33,892 bases of DNA from JAIBJN01 sp963775395 (GTDB lineage Bacteria > Actinomycetota > Thermoleophilia > Gaiellales > Gaiellaceae): positions 1 to 33,892 of the forward strand of contig CAVZIX010000019.1 in the NCBI GenBank assembly GCA_963775395.1. Direction: 5' to 3'. Positions 26,960-33,892 of this stretch are shown piece after piece (position 1 is the first letter of the stretch; the number at the start of each line of letters is the position of its first letter). The notes beneath the pieces were generated by a model, which made no database searches, had not been told where the DNA came from, and saw only the letters and a list, made by a program, of their open reading frames with translations. Both the position numbers and the translations under genes were made by a program.

Positions 26960-27673
26960 TCATAACCCAGCGCCGTATCGGGAGTCAAGCCAGTCGGGAT
27001 GCGCCCGGAGGTGCTCCTCGGCGACTCGGAGGTCCTTGGGGGTGTTGATCGTCATCCAGAGGCCGTCGTGCCGGAAGGCCCGCAGGCGACCCCGTTCGGC
27101 CAGATCCGGGAAGGTAGTCGTCTCGTGGTCGCCCCGCTCGGGCAGAGCGGCGAGAGCCTCTTCGCCGAGCGCGTACACGCCGCAGCTGACCCACACGGGC
27201 AGCACGTCGGCCTCCTGGAAGCCCATGACGACGTCGTCCTCCTCGAGCTCGACGACGCCGAACGGCGAGCGCGGGTGCGTGACGACGATCGTGGCGGCGG
27301 CGCCGGTCTCGCGGTGCCGCGCGAGCAGGTCGGCGAGGTCGGCGTCGAGGAGCTCGTCGCCGTTGAGGGCGAGGATGTCGCCTTCCTCGCTGCGGGCGGC
27401 TGCGGCGAAGCGCAGGCCGCCGCCGCGCCCCAGCGGCTCGGGCTCGCCGACGGCGACGATCTCCGGGCCGAGGCCGGCGAGCTCCGCCTCGAAGACCTCC
27501 TCGTTGCCCGCGGAGCAGCTCACGAGGACGCGGTCGACCCCTGCTCGGGCGAGGAGCTCGACCTGGTAGGCGGCGATTGGACGCCCGGCGACCTCGACGA
27601 GCGCCTTCGGACGCCCACCGGCCGCCGCGCCGAGGCGCTCCGCCTTCCCGCCGGCGAGGATGATGGCCTCCAA
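26960..27673 (-). CDS. sugar-1-phosphate nucleotidyltransferase
   Basis: A 237-residue nucleotidyltransferase with only the catalytic GT-A-like domain. The signature is IILAGGKAERLG (3-14), followed by RPKALVEVAGRPI, the metal-site ALNGDELLD (about 102) and DGLWMTINTPKDL near the end. No hexapeptide repeats follow. It is closest in layout to heptose- or mannose-1-phosphate guanylyltransferases; the exact substrate is unknown. The start is TTG, two bases after the UDP-glucose dehydrogenase stop. A 429-codon extension of this frame upstream is shadow of that gene. Confidence 0.83.
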   Translation of the reverse strand: MEAIILAGGKAERLGAAAGGRPKALVEVAGRPIAAYQVELLARAGVDRVLVSCSAGNEEVFEAELAGLGPEIVAVGEPEPLGRGGGLRFAAAARSEEGDILALNGDELLDADLADLLARHRETGAAATIVVTHPRSPFGVVELEEDDVVMGFQEADVLPVWVSCGVYALGEEALAALPERGDHETTTFPDLAERGRLRAFRHDGLWMTINTPKDLRVAEEHLRAHPDWLDSRYGAGL

Positions 27674-27675
27674 GA

Positions 27676-29019
27676 CTAGGTGCGGAGCGTCGTGTCGGGC
27701 TCGCCGGTCTCCGGGAGCCCCGAGACGAAGACCTCGGGACGGCCGATCGCCGCGTAGGCGAACCCGGCCGCGCGCACCGCCGCGGGATCGAGGAGGTTGC
27801 GCCCGTCGACGATGAGCGGCGTACGCATCGCGTCGCGCACCTCGGCGGTGGCCAGGTCGGCGAGCTCGGGCCATTCGGTGACGATCACGGCCGCGTCGGC
27901 GCCGCTGACGGCCTCCAGCACGGTCTCCGCGAAGGTCACGCCGCCGAGCAGCCGGCGCGCCTCGTCTAGGGCGACGGGATCCCAGGCGCGCACCTCGGCG
28001 CCCTCCGCGAGCAACCGCGGGGCGAGGACGAGGCTCGGCGCCTCGCGCATGTCGTTCGTGTGCGGCTTGAACGCGAGCCCGAGCAGCGCCACGGTCTTCT
28101 CGCGCAGCGAGCCGAGGTGGTGCTCGAGCTTCTGGACGACGCGCCGCTTCTGGAGCTCGTTGACCTCGATGACGGCGGTGAGAAGCTGGAAGTGGTAGCC
28201 GGAGTTCGCGGCGAGCTGCTTGAGCGCCGAAGCGTCCTTCGGGAAGCACGAGCCGCCGTAGCCGATGCCCGCACGCAGGAAATGCGGCCCGAGACGCCGG
28301 TCGAGGCCGACACCGCGGGCGACCTCCACGACGTCCGCCCCGACGAGCTCGCAGACGTTCGCGATCTCGTTGATGAAGCTGATCCGCGTCATGAGCGCTG
28401 CGTTCGACGCGAGCTTGATCATCTCCGCGGAGGCGATGTCGGTTCGCACGATCGGCGCGTCGAGCGGTTCGTACAGCGCGGCGACGCGGTCGGCGTCGGC
28501 CTGGGCGAAGCCGCCGACGACGACCCGGTCGGGCTCCATGAAGTTCGCGAGCGCGGTGCCTTCGGCGAGGAACTCGGGGTTCGAGACGTAGCCGACGTGC
28601 GCGAGGCCGCGCGCGTCGAGGCGGGCCCGGACGCGCTCGCCGGTGCCCACCGGCACGGTGCTCTTCATGATCAGGAGAAGCGGCTCGCCCGGCTCGGGGA
28701 GCTCGTCGACGACCTGCCAGACGGCCGAGAGGTCGGCATCGCCCGAGTAGGTCGACGGCGTCCCGACGCAGATGAAGGCGGCGCTGGCCGAACCGAGCAG
28801 CTCGCCCAGGTCGAGCGTGAAGCGAAGCCGTTCGCGGTTGCGCGCGACCGCCTCCGCGAGCCCTGGCTCGTGGATGGGGACGTCACCCGTTTCGAGGGCG
28901 GCGACGCGCTCGGGGTCGACGTCGCGGACGACGACGTCGTGGCCCAACTCAGCGAACGAGGCCGCCGTGACCAGCCCGACCCAGCCCGCGCCGACGACGC
29001 CGAGCGGTTCCGGGGCCAT
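27676..29019 (-). CDS. ugd: UDP-glucose 6-dehydrogenase
   Basis: Oxidises UDP-glucose (or a related UDP/GDP sugar) to the uronate in two NAD-dependent steps. The N-terminal Rossmann motif is GVVGAGWVGLVTAASFAELG; FICVGTPS, IMKSTVPVGT and NPEFLAEGTA follow; the catalytic cysteine is in GIGYGGSCFPKDASAL (about residue 260); the C-terminal domain contains LGLAFKPHTNDMREAPS. The length is 447, standard. The ATG shares a base with the LCP gene's TAA stop (TAATG). GDP-mannose dehydrogenase is an alternative within the same family, but the sequence reads more like Ugd. Supplies uronate precursors for an envelope polymer. Confidence 0.92.
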   Translation of the reverse strand: MAPEPLGVVGAGWVGLVTAASFAELGHDVVVRDVDPERVAALETGDVPIHEPGLAEAVARNRERLRFTLDLGELLGSASAAFICVGTPSTYSGDADLSAVWQVVDELPEPGEPLLLIMKSTVPVGTGERVRARLDARGLAHVGYVSNPEFLAEGTALANFMEPDRVVVGGFAQADADRVAALYEPLDAPIVRTDIASAEMIKLASNAALMTRISFINEIANVCELVGADVVEVARGVGLDRRLGPHFLRAGIGYGGSCFPKDASALKQLAANSGYHFQLLTAVIEVNELQKRRVVQKLEHHLGSLREKTVALLGLAFKPHTNDMREAPSLVLAPRLLAEGAEVRAWDPVALDEARRLLGGVTFAETVLEAVSGADAAVIVTEWPELADLATAEVRDAMRTPLIVDGRNLLDPAAVRAAGFAYAAIGRPEVFVSGLPETGEPDTTLRT

Positions 29020-30989
29020 TACTGGGGCCGGCCGAGGGGCCTGAGGCCCTTGGCGATGGCGATCATCGTCTCGTTCGAGAGGCTGTTCAGCAACGTGTTC
29101 ACGACCCAGTAGACGGCGCCGTTCTGCTCGAGTGCGATCATGTGCAGCTTCGAGCCGCTGAAGAACAGCTTGTACTCGCGGCCCTTGATCGTCCGGGTCA
29201 AGGTCGGCGAGGCGAGGACGGGCGCCTCGGTCCAGCTGGTCTGCTGGACGCCCCAGTACTCGTTCGCTCCCGTGTCGTACGTGATCCGCAAGGCCGTGTG
29301 GTCGTTGATCGGGTAGGCGCGGATGCCCGACTCGTCGGCGATCGAGGAGTTCTGCTCGCGCACGGCCGGCACCAGGATCGGGAAGTCGACCTTGGGACGC
29401 AGTGCCCTGAGCTGGGGGGCGATCGACGCCGGGTCGTTGACGACGGCGGGCGGCTGGCGCTCCGGCGTCTCGTCGCGCGGGGCGGGGCCGAGGGAGCCCT
29501 GGAAGGTCTGGCCGACGATCACGCGCAGCATGGTGCCGAGCTGCGTGCCGGGCGGCATCTCCTTGACCTCGGCGTCCCCGAACAGCTTTCCGACCGCACG
29601 CGCGGCGGGCTCGGAGCCGTCGACGGCCGGGTCGTAGAGAACATTCGTGCGGAAGTACTCGAAGTTGTCGGCGTTGCCGCCGTTGACCGACTGGTAGCCG
29701 ATCTGGCCCAGGAGGTAAGCCGCGTCGTCGGCCGCGCCCGCAACGGCGTTCCCGTTCTGCACCTCGATGGAGACCTGCGACGGCGGTGGCCCCCTGTCGA
29801 CCTTCGGCTTGCCGCCCGTCGCGACGGTGATGGCCTTCTCGGATGCGTCCACGTCGGGATTGAGGAAACTGGAGACGGCCTGCCTCATGGCGGTCTCCGA
29901 GGTCGACAGCTCGTTGTAGCCCGAGATCTCCTCGAGCGGCACCTGCTGGAAGTTGCCCGCCGGGAGCTCGTACACGAGCCGCGCGTAGCTCAGTACCTCG
30001 TCCGCGTTGATCGGCTTTCCTCCGCCCTTGGCCACCTCGACGTTGTCGGTGATCGCGGTGACGATGCCGGGGAGCTGGAACAGCGACCACTCGTTGGAGA
30101 CCTGCTGCTTGAAGGCCTTCACGAATTCCTGCTGGCGCACGACGCGGTAGAGGTCCGAGTCCGTGTGGCGGAAGCGGACGAAGTCGAGCGCGCGTCGGCC
30201 GTCGAGCTTCTGGTAGCCGGGCTGGAGGTTGATCTTGGCGTACGTCCCGCCGTACCCGGCGCTCGAGTTGTCGTTGAAGTAGCGGCGGTCGACATCGAGG
30301 TGGACGCCGTTCAGCTTGTTCACGATCGCGATGAACGCCTTGAAGTTGACCGTGATCATGTAGTTGATCGGGACGCCGGTCAGTTCCTTCACCGTGGAGA
30401 GCGTGCCGCGCGGGCCGCAGTAGGCGTAGGCCTCGTTGATCCTCCCCGTCCAGGCGGAGTGGCCCTCGCAGCCCGGGATGTCGACGATGAGGTCGCGCGG
30501 GAAGGACAGGAGCGTGACGGTGTCCTTCTTGGGGTCGGCGCGCAGGAGCATGACGGTGTCCGAGCGCGAGCCGGTCCCCGACTCGCCGGCGCGCTGGTCG
30601 TAGCCGATCACGATGGCCGTCGCGGGCTGGCCGGCCGCCGGGGCGGCGTCGAGATCCTTCGCGGCGGCGACGACCTCGGGCGAATGCGCGCGCACCGCGG
30701 CCACGCTGTAGTCGAAGTAGAGCTTGGCACCGCCGGCGAGCGCCCCCGCGGCGACGAGGACGAGCACGATCAGCCACACGACGAACTTGGCGAGAAGCTT
30801 CAGCGGGTTGCGCCGGACGCGGTAGTGCGAACGCGGAGACGGGCCCGGCGGGAGCACGGGCGGAGCCGCGACCCTGAGCGGAGGCTCGGGAGGCGCGGTG
30901 GGCTCCGGCGAGAACGGAGGCTCGGGACCGGCGACGCTGCCGTTGCCGTTGGCCGAGCCCCGGGTGCCTTTCTTCAGGGTCGTCCGCAT
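29019..30989 (-). CDS. LytR-CpsA-Psr family glycopolymer transferase with extra C-terminal domain
   Basis: LCP enzymes attach lipid-linked glycopolymers to peptidoglycan outside the cell. A Pro-rich cytoplasmic N-terminus (to about residue 60) precedes one membrane helix (about 67-90). The LCP domain shows GYDQRAGESGTGSRSDTVML, SFPRDLIVDIPG, the RINEAYAYCG segment, NYMITVNF and LDFVRFRHTDSDLYRVVRQQ (arginine residues for pyrophosphate binding). A LytR_C-like domain (about 400-490; VSIEVQNGNAVAG) follows. A further stretch of about 150 residues ending LRPLGRPQ has no family I recognise. The ATG at 30989 sits just after a hairpin. First gene of the envelope run with ugd. Confidence 0.92.
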   Translation of the reverse strand: MRTTLKKGTRGSANGNGSVAGPEPPFSPEPTAPPEPPLRVAAPPVLPPGPSPRSHYRVRRNPLKLLAKFVVWLIVLVLVAAGALAGGAKLYFDYSVAAVRAHSPEVVAAAKDLDAAPAAGQPATAIVIGYDQRAGESGTGSRSDTVMLLRADPKKDTVTLLSFPRDLIVDIPGCEGHSAWTGRINEAYAYCGPRGTLSTVKELTGVPINYMITVNFKAFIAIVNKLNGVHLDVDRRYFNDNSSAGYGGTYAKINLQPGYQKLDGRRALDFVRFRHTDSDLYRVVRQQEFVKAFKQQVSNEWSLFQLPGIVTAITDNVEVAKGGGKPINADEVLSYARLVYELPAGNFQQVPLEEISGYNELSTSETAMRQAVSSFLNPDVDASEKAITVATGGKPKVDRGPPPSQVSIEVQNGNAVAGAADDAAYLLGQIGYQSVNGGNADNFEYFRTNVLYDPAVDGSEPAARAVGKLFGDAEVKEMPPGTQLGTMLRVIVGQTFQGSLGPAPRDETPERQPPAVVNDPASIAPQLRALRPKVDFPILVPAVREQNSSIADESGIRAYPINDHTALRITYDTGANEYWGVQQTSWTEAPVLASPTLTRTIKGREYKLFFSGSKLHMIALEQNGAVYWVVNTLLNSLSNETMIAIAKGLRPLGRPQ

Positions 30990-30998
30990 CTATGAAAA

Positions 30999-31014
30999 GT
31001 CGCCCTTGGGCGAC
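30999..31014 (-). terminator. hairpin with T tract between the ligase and LCP genes
   Basis: On the minus strand GTCGCC-CAAG-GGCGAC is followed directly by TTTT. It lies about 40 bases after the ligase stop and 10 bases before the LCP ATG. This is the most conventional intrinsic terminator in the window. A TATCCT box (31026-31021) just upstream could instead put this hairpin at the very 5' end of an LCP mRNA. Confidence 0.55.
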
Positions 31015-31055
31015 CGGCTGAGGATAGCGAAGGTCACGGTCGTACGGTTTCCCTT

Positions 31056-32180
31056 CTACAGACCGCGGACGGTCTCCTCCGCGATCCACTGCGCGACGGC
31101 GAGCAGGCTGTCGGTTCCCTCGTAGATCCTGCGCTGCTCGTCGGCGCCGCTTCCCCGCTCCAGCACCTCCTCCACCGCCGCGAGGTCGCCCGCGCAACCG
31201 AGCCGGCGCGCGGCGGGCTCACAGCGCTCGACCAGGGCGCGGACCGCCTCGCGCGCGGGTCGCTCGGCGTCGTGCTCGAGGTCGATGAGCGTCGCGTCGA
31301 GCCCGTCCCGGGCGGCCCGCCATTTGTTCTCGTCCACGAGCGTGAACGGCTGCACCGACAGAGGGTCGCCGCTCGCGTGCCGGTCGGCGACCATGGCGAC
31401 CAGGCTCTGGGTGAGCGCGACCAGCGCCCTGACCGAGTCCAGCCGCGTCTGCGCGTCCGGCACCCGGATCTCGATCGTCCCCAGCTTCGGGTGCGGGCGC
31501 ACGTCCCACCAGATGAAGGTCGCGTCCTCGAAGGCGTTCGTCGCGATCCCGCGCTCCACCATCCGCTCGAATTCGGCCCACGACGAGAACGACGGCGGGA
31601 GCCCCGAGCGCGGGAACATGTCGAAGATCTTCACCCGTGTGGACGCGAGGCCGGTCGGCCGCGACTGCCAGAACGGCGAGTTGGCCGAGAACGCGAGCAG
31701 CTCCGGGAGGAACGTCCGCACGCCGTTCGTGCAGGCGATCGCGGTCTCGGGCGAGTCGAGGCCGACGTGCACGTGCAGGCCGAAGATGAGCTCGCGCTCG
31801 GCCACCCAGCGGATGTCCTCGGCCAGCTCCTGGTAGCGCGGGCGGTCGGTGACCTCCTGGTGCTCGTACCGCGAGAACGGGTGCGTGCCGGCGGAGGCGA
31901 TGAGCGCGTCGCGCTCGGCCGCGGCGTCGCGGAGCCTCGCCCGCAGGCCGCGCAGGTCCTCCATCGCCTCGGCGACCGAGCCCGCCACGTTCGTGGCCAC
32001 CTCGACCACGGACTGCAGGAGCTCGGGCTTGACCCGGCCCTCGTGCTCCTCCTCGTGCTCGACCTCGGAGAGGATCTCGTCCACGCGCGAGACGAGCTCG
32101 AAGCTCTCGCGGCCGACGAGCTGGAACTCCTCCTCCACACCCAGGCTGAAGGGACGGCCCCTGCCGAAGTGGTGCTCCAC
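31056..32180 (-). CDS. GCS2-type carboxylate-amine ligase (YbdK/EgtA-like)
   Basis: The protein belongs to the glutamate-cysteine ligase type 2 family, which joins an amino acid to a glutamate side chain with ATP. The N-terminal signature LGVEEEFQLV is at about residues 13-22; the metal/substrate segment LIFGLHVHVGLD is near 135; IWWDVRPHPKLGTIEIRVPD near 225 is the third family block. The length (374) is typical. A GTG start 19 bases after metH suggests co-transcription. It could make gamma-glutamylcysteine, but YbdK-like members often have weak or unknown activity, so the reaction is not certain. Confidence 0.88.
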   Translation of the reverse strand: MEHHFGRGRPFSLGVEEEFQLVGRESFELVSRVDEILSEVEHEEEHEGRVKPELLQSVVEVATNVAGSVAEAMEDLRGLRARLRDAAAERDALIASAGTHPFSRYEHQEVTDRPRYQELAEDIRWVAERELIFGLHVHVGLDSPETAIACTNGVRTFLPELLAFSANSPFWQSRPTGLASTRVKIFDMFPRSGLPPSFSSWAEFERMVERGIATNAFEDATFIWWDVRPHPKLGTIEIRVPDAQTRLDSVRALVALTQSLVAMVADRHASGDPLSVQPFTLVDENKWRAARDGLDATLIDLEHDAERPAREAVRALVERCEPAARRLGCAGDLAAVEEVLERGSGADEQRRIYEGTDSLLAVAQWIAEETVRGL

Positions 32181-32199
32181 GGAGCGGGCCTGTACCCGG

Positions 32200-33892
<1,693 letters not shown>

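Noticed and set aside
27676..31197. Single 1173-codon minus-strand frame running through ugd and most of the LCP gene
   Set aside because: Only the last 447 codons are Ugd. The upstream part is Arg-rich shadow of the LCP gene, and the ATG at 29019 couples correctly to the LCP stop.

Overview
This window is chromosomal DNA from a very high-GC bacterium. Coding regions show near-saturated G/C at third codon positions and many GTG and TTG starts. Most neighbouring genes overlap by 4 bases (ATGA or GTGA) or by 1 base. Gene content points to an actinobacterium, probably a deep-branching lineage of the Thermoleophilia/Gaiellales type. This is inferred from the hpf-secA-prfB-ftsE-ftsX-ctpA-rnr-smpB order, a LytR-CpsA-Psr protein and a ROK-controlled sugar ABC operon; no marker gene was compared. 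Almost all genes lie on the minus strand. The exceptions are a small membrane protein at the left edge and the ROK regulator near 22 kb.

Left block (about 0.4-10.9 kb), read right to left: hpf, an unrecognised 179-residue protein, secA, prfB, ftsE, ftsX, ctpA, rnr, smpB. It serves ribosome hibernation, secretion, translation termination, division-linked wall remodelling, RNA turnover and ribosome rescue. prfB keeps the classical programmed +1 frameshift site. Both prfB and secA have a TANNNT box six bases before their ATG, as expected for leaderless mRNAs. ctpA has its signal peptide in a different frame from its protease body.

Middle (about 11-14.2 kb): a secreted M6-like metalloprotease whose 5' end is split over three frames, a probable broken small gene, and comF.

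Sugar operon (about 14.2-23 kb): a XylF-like binding lipoprotein, a single-domain ABC ATPase, a permease, a Gfo/Idh/MocA dehydrogenase, a previously easy-to-miss 39-codon ORF, a GlcG/HbpS-like protein, a xylulokinase-like FGGY kinase and a second Gfo/Idh/MocA dehydrogenase. A divergent ROK repressor faces it, and a palindrome lies over the putative -35 box. From the ATPase to the second dehydrogenase every junction is a 4-base overlap. A strong hairpin separates the binding protein from the ATPase.

Envelope and methyl-cycle block (about 23.2-33.9 kb): metH (cut by the right edge), a GCS2-type carboxylate-amine ligase, an LCP glycopolymer transferase, UDP-glucose dehydrogenase, a sugar nucleotidyltransferase, a cupin, S-adenosylhomocysteinase, MtnA and a GDP-mannose-pyrophosphorylase-like nucleotidyltransferase. 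A perfect 13-bp hairpin between ahcY and mtnA includes the proposed mtnA GTG start.

I see no rRNA, tRNA, CRISPR array, insertion sequence or prophage. The most unusual signals are the 39-codon ORF, the hairpin over the mtnA start, and several +1 frame breaks that either mark decaying genes or reveal base-insertion errors in the assembly.
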